A DNA stretch of 8,141 nt from Burkholderiales bacterium (GCA_005800405.1 SYFN01000068.1:1-8141); one strand, 5' to 3'. Shown: positions 1 to 6,580, counted from the first letter of the stretch. A program made the numbers and translations. The notes: generated by a model from the sequence alone, not told the origin.

Positions 1-94
1 TCAGGAAGACACGGCCGTGTTCCAGCGTGTATTTGTCATCCAGTGATATGGCATCCGGCTGCAGCGCCTGCTGCTTGTCCAGTGGTGCGTTCAT
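1..94 (-). CDS. Indolepyruvate ferredoxin oxidoreductase-like protein, N-terminal fragment (partial, runs off left edge)
   Basis: Only the first 31 codons are present, from an ATG at 94 reading leftwards. The peptide contains SLDDKYTLEHGRVFL, which matches the conserved start of the large betaproteobacterial indolepyruvate / 2-oxoacid ferredoxin oxidoreductases, where SLDDKYTLERGR precedes the thiamine-diphosphate-binding region. Those enzymes oxidatively decarboxylate aryl-pyruvates from aromatic amino-acid transamination to acyl-CoA and are usually over 1100 residues, so nearly all of the gene lies outside the window. The start is well supported: AAGGGGG lies 6 bases upstream of the ATG, with a plausible promoter behind it. 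The gene is divergent from a LysR-type regulator, which suggests but does not prove that this regulator controls it. The family call rests on a short recognised motif from memory; no catalytic residue is visible. Confidence 0.7.
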   Translation of the reverse strand, partial: MNAPLDKQQALQPDAISLDDKYTLEHGRVFL

Positions 95-100
95 GACGGT

Positions 101-107
101 CCCCCTT
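101..107 (-). promoter_or_regulatory. Strong Shine-Dalgarno for the ferredoxin oxidoreductase gene
   Basis: On the minus strand AAGGGGG is followed by 6 bases and then ATG (94-92). This is the best ribosome-binding site in the window and fixes the start of the partial gene. Confidence 0.75.
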
Positions 108-128
108 AGTTTTATAGCTATGTGTCAG

Positions 129-157
129 AGTATAGGCAGTGACTAAGGTATCGTAAA
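129..157 (-). promoter_or_regulatory. Candidate sigma-70 promoter for the ferredoxin oxidoreductase gene
   Basis: On the minus strand TTTACG (157-152) and TATACT (134-129) are separated by exactly 17 bases. They match the -35 consensus at 4 of 6 and the -10 consensus at 5 of 6 positions. Transcription would begin near 122, giving a leader of about 28 bases before the ATG at 94. The -35 box overlaps the GGTATC half of an inverted repeat at 147-152, so a regulator bound there would touch the promoter. This is a sequence match only. Confidence 0.45.
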
Positions 158-203
158 ATCACAAATACGCAAGCTTAATATCTGGAAAACTGATACCTCT
201 TAG
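143..203. promoter_or_regulatory. Spaced inverted repeat, candidate LysR-type operator
   Basis: GGTATC at 147-152 and its exact complement GATACC at 192-197 lie in the divergent gap. They extend imperfectly to CTAA-GGTATC (143-152) and GATACC-TCTTAG (192-203). The half-sites are 45 bases apart centre to centre, about four helical turns. LysR-type regulators typically bind two sites in a divergent promoter region and bend the DNA between them. The match to that pattern is suggestive, but the repeats are short and could be chance in an AT-rich spacer. Confidence 0.3.
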
Positions 204-212
204 CGAACAATC

Positions 213-1121
213 ATGTCATTCAACAACGTCACCCTGCGGCAATTGCGCTATTTCGTATCGGCGGCCCGTAACGGCCAGTTTTCCATGGCGGCCTCGAGCG
301 AAAACGTGTCCCAGTCCGCCATAACCAATGCGGTGCTGGCGCTGGAAAAAGAGCTGGGCGTAAAGCTTTTCTATCGTCTGGCGCAAGGGGTGTCGCTGAC
401 GCCGGAAGGTCAGGACTTTTTTCTACAGGCCTGCCACATTCTGGATTCGGTGCGCGATGCCACCCACAAGCCCCGCTTCCGCGCTCGTCAATTGCGCGGC
501 ACGGTGAGAATGGCCGCGTCCTACACAGTGCTGGGCTATTTGCTGCCGGATTTGCTGGCTCGCTTCAGGGCCAGTTATCCGGAAGTGGAAATCGACTTGC
601 GCGACATGGACCGGGCGAGCATTGAGCGAGCCGTGCTCAATCGCGAAGTGGATCTGGGTGTGGCCATTCTTTCCAATATCCGACGGCCCGAGCGTTTCGG
701 TCATGCAGTCCTGGTGCGCTCGCGGCGACAGCTCTGGGTCGCGCCCGATCATGCGCTGGCGAAAATCCCGTCGCCTTCGCTGAAAGATGTCGCACAGCAT
801 CCTTACATCATGGTCACCACCGACGAGGCCGAAGAAGCGACCCTGGCTTACTGGAAATCACGCCGTATCAAACCCCATATTGTTTTTCGCACCACATCGA
901 CCGAGGCCGTACGTGGTCTGGTGGCGCATGGATTCGGCGTGACCGTGCTCTCGGATATGGTGTTTCGTCCCTGGTCGCTGGAGGGCAAACGCATCGAGGC
1001 GCGACCTATTCTGGATCTTGTCCCACCCATGGAAGTGGGCGCAGTCTGGCACCCCGATGGAACAATGAATACGCACGCCGAGGCTTTGCAACAGTTTTTG
1101 CTGCATGCCTATGGCCAATGA
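213..1121 (+). CDS. LysR-family transcriptional regulator
   Basis: A 302-residue protein, the usual length for a LysR-type transcriptional regulator. Residues about 9-66 form the winged helix-turn-helix: FSMAASSENVSQSAITNAV covers the two helices, with the recognition helix near residues 33-45, followed by LEKELGVKLFYR and LTPEGQDFF, all characteristic of the family. Residues about 90-300 are the periplasmic-binding-protein-like effector domain, which typically binds a small carboxylate; the ligand cannot be told from the sequence. The domain order is complete and I see no lesion. No clear Shine-Dalgarno precedes the ATG at 213, so translation may be weak, as is common for regulators. It is divergent from an indolepyruvate ferredoxin oxidoreductase-like gene and probably regulates that gene and itself. 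No intrinsic terminator is evident after the stop. Confidence 0.93.
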   Translation: MSFNNVTLRQLRYFVSAARNGQFSMAASSENVSQSAITNAVLALEKELGVKLFYRLAQGVSLTPEGQDFFLQACHILDSVRDATHKPRFRARQLRGTVRMAASYTVLGYLLPDLLARFRASYPEVEIDLRDMDRASIERAVLNREVDLGVAILSNIRRPERFGHAVLVRSRRQLWVAPDHALAKIPSPSLKDVAQHPYIMVTTDEAEEATLAYWKSRRIKPHIVFRTTSTEAVRGLVAHGFGVTVLSDMVFRPWSLEGKRIEARPILDLVPPMEVGAVWHPDGTMNTHAEALQQFLLHAYGQ

Positions 1122-1195
1122 CGATTTTCCTGATCTTTCTGTAACAAGCGGTAAACCCATTGCGTCACCCTGCACCTGACGGTCAATCATTAGCA

Positions 1196-1228
1196 TACCG
1201 GGTCAGCACTGGTGGACAGCGCCCGGTA
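1196..1228. repeat. Inverted repeat in the leader of the EF-hand gene
   Basis: TACCGGG (1196-1202) and CCCGGTA (1222-1228) are perfect 7-base complements around a 19-base loop, ending 23 bases before the ATG at 1252. No T-run follows, so it is not an intrinsic terminator for lysR. It could be an mRNA leader hairpin or a protein-binding palindrome. The rest of the 130-base gap (1122-1251) holds no promoter I would defend. Confidence 0.4.
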
Positions 1229-1240
1229 ACCAACCCAAGT

Positions 1241-1247
1241 AAAGGTG
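1241..1247 (+). promoter_or_regulatory. Shine-Dalgarno for the EF-hand gene
   Basis: AAAGGTG lies 4 bases before the ATG at 1252. It supports the chosen start and shows that the translation-initiation signal of this interrupted gene is still intact. Confidence 0.6.
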
Positions 1248-1251
1248 ACAC

Positions 1252-1560
1252 ATGAAACTGCACACATTTCGCTGGTTAATGATGGCGGGACTGCTGACCG
1301 GCAGTCTGGCCCACGCCGATCATCACCCAAAAGGCGAGGGTAGGCACGATGACGATATGCACGGCGACCGAATGCCCCCCATGTTCGGACACTTTGACAA
1401 GAACAAGGATGGCCGGGTAAGTCGCGAAGAAGCACGCGAAGGCATGGACCGACTGTTTGGAGAGGCAGACACGAACAAGGATGGTTTTATCTCGACTGAG
1501 GAGATGCAGGCACACCATCGCTCAATGCGCGAGCAGTTCAGACAGAGCACGCGCGACTAA
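1252..1560 (+). CDS. Exported EF-hand calcium-binding protein, N-terminal half (ends at a premature in-frame TAA)
   Basis: This frame encodes 102 residues before a TAA. Residues 1-22 form a signal peptide (basic MKLHTFR start, hydrophobic WLMMAGLLTGSLA, cleavage at AHA-D), so the product should be periplasmic or surface-exposed. A His/Asp-rich linker follows, which could itself bind metal. Two canonical 12-residue EF-hand loops come next: DKNKDGRVSREE (49-60) and DTNKDGFISTEE (73-84), both with Asp at positions 1 and 5, Gly at 6 and Glu at 12. Small exported EF-hand proteins of this kind are common in proteobacteria; their roles are mostly unknown and are thought to involve calcium buffering or sensing. 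The frame continues past the TAA with two more EF-hands, so this is probably the front half of a roughly 160-residue, four-EF-hand ancestor. One complete EF-hand pair remains, so a short product could still fold. The start is fixed by AAAGGTG just upstream. Confidence 0.75.
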   Translation: MKLHTFRWLMMAGLLTGSLAHADHHPKGEGRHDDDMHGDRMPPMFGHFDKNKDGRVSREEAREGMDRLFGEADTNKDGFISTEEMQAHHRSMREQFRQSTRD

Positions 1561-1734
1561 TGGAAAAAAGCCGATACCGATGGTGATGGCGCACTGAGCA
1601 AAGCCGAGGCAGAAGCCGCAAAAATGCCGCGACTGGTGCGCGACTTCGATAAGCTTGACAAGAACAAAGATGGCAAGCTGACGCCCGATGAAATAGCTGC
1701 AGCACCGCGCAACAGGGCGACACCTCAACCCTGA
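1561..1734 (+). pseudogene. C-terminal EF-hand remnant in frame with the upstream EF-hand gene
   Basis: Directly after the TAA at 1558-1560, the same frame reads 57 further codons to TGA at 1732-1734. It encodes WKKADTDGDGALSKAEAEA, then a linker, then LDKNKDGKLTPDE. These contain two more canonical EF-hand loops, DTDGDGALSKAE and DKNKDGKLTPDE, which would be residues 108-119 and 136-147 of the joined protein. The protein-like quality continues unbroken and there is no frameshift, so a single base change creating TAA (for example from CAA, AAA, GAA or TAC) explains the arrangement. The fragment has no credible start: the ATG overlapping the TAA is in another frame and ends after eight codons, and the in-frame ATG at 1624 comes after the third loop. 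Alternatives are stop readthrough or a sequencing error. Confidence 0.75.
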
Positions 1735-1763
1735 TTCCACGATCTACCGATTGGTCTGAACCC

Positions 1764-1818
1764 CGCGCCATCCTCCGGCGCGTTGCGGACCCCATCAATG
1801 ATGTGGGTCCGCTTTTTT
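1764..1818 (+). terminator. Intrinsic terminator downstream of the EF-hand gene, overlapping the 3' end of cca
   Basis: GCGGACCC (1785-1792) pairs perfectly with GGGTCCGC (1805-1812). The stem can extend inward with one bulge (CATCA with ATGATG), and six T residues follow at 1813-1818, a classic plus-strand terminator. A smaller hairpin, CGCGCC (1764-1769) with GGCGCG (1777-1782), precedes it. On the minus strand no T-run follows either hairpin, so the structure appears to act in the plus direction only. Its right arm and T-run lie inside the last codons of cca, which it uses to encode KKADPHH. Confidence 0.8.
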
Positions 1819-3060
1819 ATGCACCATCACTGCCTCGACTGAAGCAACGCGTGCCGTGCGTATCGCCTGCCCTATCGCCTCTGCAGGCTTGCCGGGATGA
1901 TTGGCAGAGACCGCAGCAGCAATCTCCCCGGCGGCGATGGATTGCACAGTGGCGAGCACGGTCTGCAAAAAAGCGCGCTGCGGAAAGGGCTTTTCTTCAG
2001 CTCCGGTACGGCCCCGAGCCTCATATTCACAGGCGAGAAGCAAATCCATGAAGCGCGCGGGCTTTCTGAAAACATCGCAACGTTCCAGCATCCTCACCAG
2101 TGGGTCGGCACGCATCTCCAGCGCGCATTCGACGTTGCCATGCTCGCGGGCCGCCATCACGGCAAGGTCACGCACCTCGCCCGGAATTTTAAGCCGCTCA
2201 CACAGTGCCTCCACCAATGCTACGCTGCCTGCTTCATGCGCAATGTGCTTTGGCCCCTGCTCTGGGGATGTCGTTCCTTTGCCCAAATCATGAACGAGCG
2301 CAGCAAAACGTACCGCCAGAGAGGCTGACTGTTGAGCAGCAGCGTCGATCACCAACATTACGTTAACTAGCGTGTCGTTTTCAGGATGATGCTGGGCTGG
2401 CTGCGGCACGCTATCAAGCACGGCGATTTCCGGCAGGATGCGCGCCAGCGCGCCAGCATCGCGTAGCACCATGAACATACGCGAAGGCTTTGCTTCCATC
2501 AGGCCCCGCGAGAGCTCTTGCCATACCCGTTCGGGTACCAATGCATCCACTTCACCGGATGTCACCATTTGCTGCATGAGTGACAGCGTCTCGTCAGCCA
2601 CCGAGAATTCGGTAAAGCGCGCGGCAAAGCGTGCAACACGCAAAATACGCACCGGATCTTCAGCAAACGCTGCGGAGACATGACGGAAAATACGCGCTTC
2701 CAGATCAGCGCGACCACCATAGGGATCAATCAGGTCCCCATTTGCATCCTGCGCGATGGAATTGATGGTCAAGTCACGTCGCAACAGATCCTGTTCCAGC
2801 GTGACATCGGGCGACGCATGAAAACTGAAACCGGTATAGCCGGGTGCGGTTTTACGTTCGGTGCGTGCAAGCGCATATTCTTCATGAGTATCGGGATGCA
2901 AAAAAACAGGAAAGTCTCTACCCATTGGCAGAAAGCCATGTACACGCATCTGATCCGGTGTTGCACCAACCACCACGTAATCGCGATCTTTTACGGGCAA
3001 ACCCAGCAAGGCATCACGCACCGCGCCACCGACCACATAGATTTTGAGGAGCCCGGTCAT
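1795..3060 (-). CDS. cca: CCA-adding enzyme (tRNA nucleotidyltransferase), multifunctional HD-domain type
   Basis: The 421-residue protein closely resembles E. coli Cca (412 residues), which adds or repairs the 3'-terminal CCA of tRNAs using CTP and ATP. Class II nucleotidyltransferase motifs are in order: GGAVRD (11-16), KDRDYVVVG (24-32) with the metal-binding Asp25 and Asp27, RRDLTINSIA (94-103), and EDPVRILRVARFAAR (134-148) for the nucleotide-selection region. A C-terminal HD phosphohydrolase domain is marked by ALVHDLGKG with His257-Asp258, as in the E. coli enzyme with added phosphatase and phosphodiesterase activities. The gene is last in a minus-strand operon, 3 bases after the stop of the NDUFA9-like gene. 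No Shine-Dalgarno precedes the ATG at 3060, which suggests translational coupling. Its final codons overlap the convergent EF-hand terminator, and I see no clear terminator of its own. Confidence 0.97.
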   Translation of the reverse strand: MTGLLKIYVVGGAVRDALLGLPVKDRDYVVVGATPDQMRVHGFLPMGRDFPVFLHPDTHEEYALARTERKTAPGYTGFSFHASPDVTLEQDLLRRDLTINSIAQDANGDLIDPYGGRADLEARIFRHVSAAFAEDPVRILRVARFAARFTEFSVADETLSLMQQMVTSGEVDALVPERVWQELSRGLMEAKPSRMFMVLRDAGALARILPEIAVLDSVPQPAQHHPENDTLVNVMLVIDAAAQQSASLAVRFAALVHDLGKGTTSPEQGPKHIAHEAGSVALVEALCERLKIPGEVRDLAVMAAREHGNVECALEMRADPLVRMLERCDVFRKPARFMDLLLACEYEARGRTGAEEKPFPQRAFLQTVLATVQSIAAGEIAAAVSANHPGKPAEAIGQAIRTARVASVEAVMVHKKADPHH

Positions 3061-3063
3061 GCG

Positions 3064-3987
3064 TCAGCGCGGTGCGAGATAATGCGGCGCGACCGCTTCC
3101 AGTGCAGTCGGATGCCACGCGGGTGGCAAGGGATAGTCACCACTGGCAACGTTATCGGCTTTCATGGAGTCGAGATTGTCACGGCTCATAACCGGCCCAC
3201 CCGGCACATGCTCGAGCAAGAAGGCCTGAATGCGCGCCAGCGGCGCTGGCAACCCAATGACGGGACGACGGTGATGCGCGTAGGTACCGGAGAGACGGAT
3301 CAGCTCGCGCAAGGTATATACATGGGGGCCCACCAGCTCATACACCTTACCGATGCTCTGAGGAGCATCCAGCGCATCTGCGAAAGCCTGCGCAACATCA
3401 CCGACAAATACGGGTTGAAATTTTGCATCGGCACCACCCACCACCATGACGGGTAACATAGCTTGCATGCGCGCAAACACATTCAAAAACTGATCTTCCG
3501 GACCGAACACCACCGATGGCCGAAATGAGGTGACCTCCTGACCGGGCGCTGTTCGCATGAGTTGCTCTCCTGCGGCTTTGGAACGCTGATACATGGAGGG
3601 CGCATCGTTGGCAGCACCCAGCGCACACATATGCAGACAACGCTTGACGTTCAGCTTGCTGCAAGCTTGCGCGATGCGCCGGGGGAGCGCAACGTGCGCT
3701 TGTTCGAATTGCGGGCCCCAAGGATCTGCCGGTTTTGAATGCAGTACACCAACCAGATTGATCACTGCGTCTGATAGCGCTATCAGGCGTTCCAGCGCGG
3801 GCTGGTCATGGATGTCGGCTTCGATCACCTGTACCGTTGGCAGCACAAGCAAATGACGTGCGCGAGGCAGATGACGCGTCGGCACGATGACCTTCCGGCC
3901 AGACGCCGCCAGGCGCGCAACAATATGCGAGCCAATGAAACCGCTGCCCCCAATAACTAAAACAGAATCGTGATGCATAACGGTCAC
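3064..3987 (-). CDS. NDUFA9-like atypical short-chain dehydrogenase (NAD(P)-binding epimerase-type protein)
   Basis: A 307-residue Rossmann-fold protein of the NAD-dependent epimerase / NDUFA9-like atypical SDR group. The dinucleotide-binding motif GGSGFIG is at residues 13-19 in VLVIGGSGFIGSHIV. ADIHD and NLVGVL follow at the expected places, and Tyr133-Lys137 (YQRSK) is the YxxxK pair. The strand that usually carries the catalytic Ser in typical SDRs reads HMCALGA, with Cys121 at that position. This fits a weak or non-classical active site, so binding NAD(P)H in an accessory role is as likely as catalysis. Mitochondrial NDUFA9 is a complex I accessory subunit; the bacterial role is uncertain. 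The GTG start at 3987 overlaps the stop of slt as GTGA and has GGTGAT five bases upstream. An in-frame ATG at 3978 is the alternative. Confidence 0.88.
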   Translation of the reverse strand: MTVMHHDSVLVIGGSGFIGSHIVARLAASGRKVIVPTRHLPRARHLLVLPTVQVIEADIHDQPALERLIALSDAVINLVGVLHSKPADPWGPQFEQAHVALPRRIAQACSKLNVKRCLHMCALGAANDAPSMYQRSKAAGEQLMRTAPGQEVTSFRPSVVFGPEDQFLNVFARMQAMLPVMVVGGADAKFQPVFVGDVAQAFADALDAPQSIGKVYELVGPHVYTLRELIRLSGTYAHHRRPVIGLPAPLARIQAFLLEHVPGGPVMSRDNLDSMKADNVASGDYPLPPAWHPTALEAVAPHYLAPR

Positions 3988-5948
3988 GGCAGATCACCGA
4001 GTTCGGCAAGATTGGCTTCGCGCGGCGTTACTGTGCCAAGCCGGGTTTTCATGGACTGGGGTTTATTCTCAAACATGGCGGCATACCAAGTAGCATTGGC
4101 CATCACATTTTTTACATAGGTGCGCGTTTCAGTGAAAGGGATCGTCTCGGCAAATATCGCGCCTTCAACTGGTTTACTGAGCGTGGAGCGCCACTGACGC
4201 GGCCGACCGGGTCCGGCATTGTAGGCAGCCGTCGCAAGGATCTGCGAGCCGCCGAGGTTGGCGAGTACCATGTTCAGATACTGCGTACCCAGCGTGATGT
4301 TGATCTTGATGTCATTCAAGCTGCTGAGCGTGAAACCCGCCATACCGATTTTGCGCGCAACGTAGGTGGCTGTTCCGGGCATGATCTGCATCAAACCCGA
4401 TGCCCCAACCTGGGAGCGTGCCGATCGAATAAAGCGCGATTCCTGTCGAATGAGTCCGTACACCCAAGCCTTGTCCAGACCCATCGGACCCGTGGCAGTC
4501 TTCATGATGTCGTCATACGGTATCGGATAGCGTTGTGTCAGATCGAGTTCTACTTTTATCCGATCTGCTGTCGTTACCATGCGATCCAGCACGTCATTAC
4601 GACGTGCGTATTCAGCGGCGGCAAGCAGCTGCCGCTCATTCATTTTTCGCAGCTGCCAGTTCCACTCGCGATTACCCTCGAAGCGCAATTCCATCTCAAA
4701 AAATTTCAATGCATCACGCAAGCCAGGATTGCTCGATACCTCGGTAATCTCATCCGCCTTGGGTGGCTGAGGTCGGGGCAACGGCGCGACTTTGAGTCCG
4801 AGCTCCTCCATCGCAAGAATGCCGTAAAAATTATGCTGCCCTGCAATCAACTGAAAATATTTGTGTGCATCCTCCGCAGTGCCTGCGGCGAGTAACGCTC
4901 GACCGCGCCAGTAAATCCAGGCGGGATCTCTCTTCATATCAGGAGGCATGCTCTCGATGGCTTTGGCAACCATGAGCCAGTCAGCCTCGCGCAAAGCTGC
5001 ACGCGCGCGCCACTGATAACCCTCTTGTGACAGAAACACACCCCAGCTCTTGCGCCAGTACCCCGCCGCATCCTTGGACAGAGACAGCGATGCGGGTAAC
5101 GCAAGCTGCGCCCATGCTGCGGCAAGCTCCTCGCCGGATAAGCGCGCCTGAATGCGCTCAAGTGCTTTTGCCGCACGCTCGACATCGGTGCGCGCGAGAC
5201 GTCCAATGGCAATGATGAGCAACTCGCGCGCAACCTTTGAATTACTTGCGCCCTGATCGATGACGACGTTAGGTTTATCAATGGCCTGCGCCAGCTGCTT
5301 ATCGCTCACATCCGTAAATGCCGCGATACGTCGAGCTGTGCCCGGCACCCCAAATTCCACTGCAAGTCGAACCTGCTTCCAGACAGCAGCTTCGCTGAAT
5401 TGTTTATCGCGTTGCAGACGACCAATCAGATCAACGCAAGCTTCACCAAAGGTTTTAGGTTGGACCAGCAACTCCTGAGCAGCTTTGGCAACGTTCTCGC
5501 CTTTCGCCATTTTGGATGACAGCGCATAGCACTTGAGCTGGGTATCGTCGTTTAGCACGAACTTTGGATACTGCTCGTCGAACAAGCGCCAGTCGCGAGC
5601 GCGGCCAATCACCAGTAACCAGTCATTGCGCAATCGATCACCGATGGCGGTACCTTCGTATTTGGACAGAAAACTGCGTACTTCACCCTCAGGTGCCGAT
5701 ACCAGCCTTGGATATAGTCGGTAGTACTCAACATAAGACTGCAATGGGTAATCGGACAGACGCGCCGAGATCCGGCCCGCTTCGCCCATATCGCCGCGAA
5801 GTGAGGCTTCACGCAGGGCCACGAAATCCGCATCAGCCGCATTGAGTGCGACCGACAAGCGGCGCGCGGCATCCGCCGGCGACGGTACTATTGCCGCCGT
5901 GATGACAACACAAAAAATTCCCAAGGCGGTCCAGCTTCTCTTTGTCAT
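3984..5948 (-). CDS. slt: Soluble lytic murein transglycosylase (Slt70 family)
   Basis: The 654-residue protein has the size and domain order of E. coli Slt70 (645 residues), which cleaves the MurNAc-GlcNAc bond of peptidoglycan to leave 1,6-anhydro-MurNAc in the periplasm. Residues 1-27 are a signal peptide (MTKRSW, hydrophobic core, cleavage after PADA). Residues about 35-450 are the alpha-helical repeats of the U- and L-domains. Residues about 485-610 are the catalytic SLT domain: LIRQESRF with the predicted catalytic Glu503, GLMQIMP (518-524) and AAYNAGPGR (574-582). All signature elements are intact. It is the first gene of an operon with the NDUFA9-like gene and cca, and divergent from the formyl-THF ligase. 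A weak Shine-Dalgarno (GGA, 6 bases from ATG) precedes it. The symbol is given by family; locus names differ between species. Confidence 0.95.
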   Translation of the reverse strand: MTKRSWTALGIFCVVITAAIVPSPADAARRLSVALNAADADFVALREASLRGDMGEAGRISARLSDYPLQSYVEYYRLYPRLVSAPEGEVRSFLSKYEGTAIGDRLRNDWLLVIGRARDWRLFDEQYPKFVLNDDTQLKCYALSSKMAKGENVAKAAQELLVQPKTFGEACVDLIGRLQRDKQFSEAAVWKQVRLAVEFGVPGTARRIAAFTDVSDKQLAQAIDKPNVVIDQGASNSKVARELLIIAIGRLARTDVERAAKALERIQARLSGEELAAAWAQLALPASLSLSKDAAGYWRKSWGVFLSQEGYQWRARAALREADWLMVAKAIESMPPDMKRDPAWIYWRGRALLAAGTAEDAHKYFQLIAGQHNFYGILAMEELGLKVAPLPRPQPPKADEITEVSSNPGLRDALKFFEMELRFEGNREWNWQLRKMNERQLLAAAEYARRNDVLDRMVTTADRIKVELDLTQRYPIPYDDIMKTATGPMGLDKAWVYGLIRQESRFIRSARSQVGASGLMQIMPGTATYVARKIGMAGFTLSSLNDIKINITLGTQYLNMVLANLGGSQILATAAYNAGPGRPRQWRSTLSKPVEGAIFAETIPFTETRTYVKNVMANATWYAAMFENKPQSMKTRLGTVTPREANLAELGDLP

Positions 5949-5960
5949 GCAAATTCCGGG

Positions 5961-5989
5961 TTTCTATTAATAAACAATCTGTTTAGAAT
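5961..5989 (+). promoter_or_regulatory. Candidate promoter for the formyl-THF cyclo-ligase gene
   Basis: TAGAAT (5984-5989) matches the -10 consensus at 5 of 6 positions. Seventeen bases upstream is TTTCTA (5961-5966), a poor -35 with 3 of 6 matches. Transcription would start near 5996. The opposite strand has TATTCT at 5990-5985 as a possible weak -10 for slt, so divergent promoters may share this 77- to 89-base gap. Support is modest. Confidence 0.3.
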
Positions 5990-6037
5990 AGCATGAGCTA
6001 CCCAAATAAATCGATCGCGTAACTATTGTTTCAACCT

Positions 6038-6580
6038 ATGAAAACCGGTAACGCAAAAGCAGACCTGCGCAGGAAATTGATCACAGCACGCAAGACGATG
6101 TCAGCCGATGTGAAAACGCAGGCGGATGCGCGAATTGCATCGAAATTGTCGGCCTGGCTGGATACGCATCAAGTCGCCGTACTGGGTGCCTATCTGCCCA
6201 TGGCGGGCGAGCCTGATCTGACTGCACTGTATGCAACGCTGCCCGGGCGCGGGATACAGGTGGCCATGCCTGTCGTGCTGGAAAAAAATCAGCCTTTGCA
6301 CTTCGTTCGCTGGCAGTCTGGCGACGCACTGGCTCGCGACGCTAGCGGTACTCTGGCGCCAACAAATAGAGCGCATTTTGTGAAGCCTGATGCGGTCCTC
6401 GCGCCTTGTGTGGGCTTCAAAGACGCGCAGTATCGGCTTGGCTACGGCGGAGGCTACTTCGATCGCACCCTGGCGCAATCACCCAGACCTCTGGCCGTCG
6501 GAATTGCCTATGCACTGACCAAAGCTGATTTTTCAGTAGAGACTTTTGATATTCCGCTGGATGTGATCCTGACAGACTGA
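6038..6580 (+). CDS. 5-formyltetrahydrofolate cyclo-ligase (5,10-methenyltetrahydrofolate synthetase)
   Basis: The product is 180 residues from the ATG at 6038, within the family's usual 180-200. It catalyses the ATP-dependent conversion of 5-formyl-THF to 5,10-methenyl-THF, returning a folate storage/inhibitor form to the one-carbon pool in the cytoplasm. The N-terminal KADLRRKLITARKTM resembles the conserved basic KxxLRxxxxxxR region. YLPMAGEPD (52-60) aligns with the substrate-side motif, and RLGYGGGYFDR (133-143) is the hallmark ATP/phosphate-binding motif. An in-frame TTG at 6026 would add four residues (MFQP); neither start has a clear Shine-Dalgarno, and ATG is preferred by codon. Its TGA abuts the stop of convergent metF with no intervening base. 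The protein is known as FAU/YgfA or MTHFS. The 6S RNA gene often found upstream in other proteobacteria does not fit in this gap. Confidence 0.95.
   Translation: MKTGNAKADLRRKLITARKTMSADVKTQADARIASKLSAWLDTHQVAVLGAYLPMAGEPDLTALYATLPGRGIQVAMPVVLEKNQPLHFVRWQSGDALARDASGTLAPTNRAHFVKPDAVLAPCVGFKDAQYRLGYGGGYFDRTLAQSPRPLAVGIAYALTKADFSVETFDIPLDVILTD

Noticed and set aside
1558..1560. Recoding of the EF-hand stop as selenocysteine
   Set aside because: The codon is TAA; selenocysteine uses TGA, and no Cys/Sec position is expected in EF-hand linkers.
1558..1562. Translation restart at the TAATG overlap (ATG at 1560) to produce the C-terminal EF-hands
   Set aside because: That ATG is in a different frame from the EF-hand remnant and reaches a stop after eight codons.
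1764..1812. Bidirectional terminator serving both the EF-hand gene and cca
   Set aside because: On the minus strand neither hairpin is followed by a T-run (one is followed by AACGCG, the other by GGGTTCAGA), so only the plus-strand direction is supported.
1897..2328. Plus-strand open frames of 130-143 codons within cca
   Set aside because: They lie wholly antisense to the conserved C-terminal half of Cca and show no protein family features or Shine-Dalgarno.
2680..3456. Long (258-codon) plus-strand open frame antisense to cca and the NDUFA9-like gene
   Set aside because: It crosses the ends of two well-supported minus-strand genes, has no recognisable domain, and its composition looks like a reverse-frame shadow of GC-rich coding sequence.
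5949..6037. A 6S RNA gene upstream of the formyl-THF cyclo-ligase, as in many proteobacteria
   Set aside because: The gap to divergent slt is at most 89 bases, too short for a 6S RNA of about 180 bases, and no suitable long hairpin is visible.
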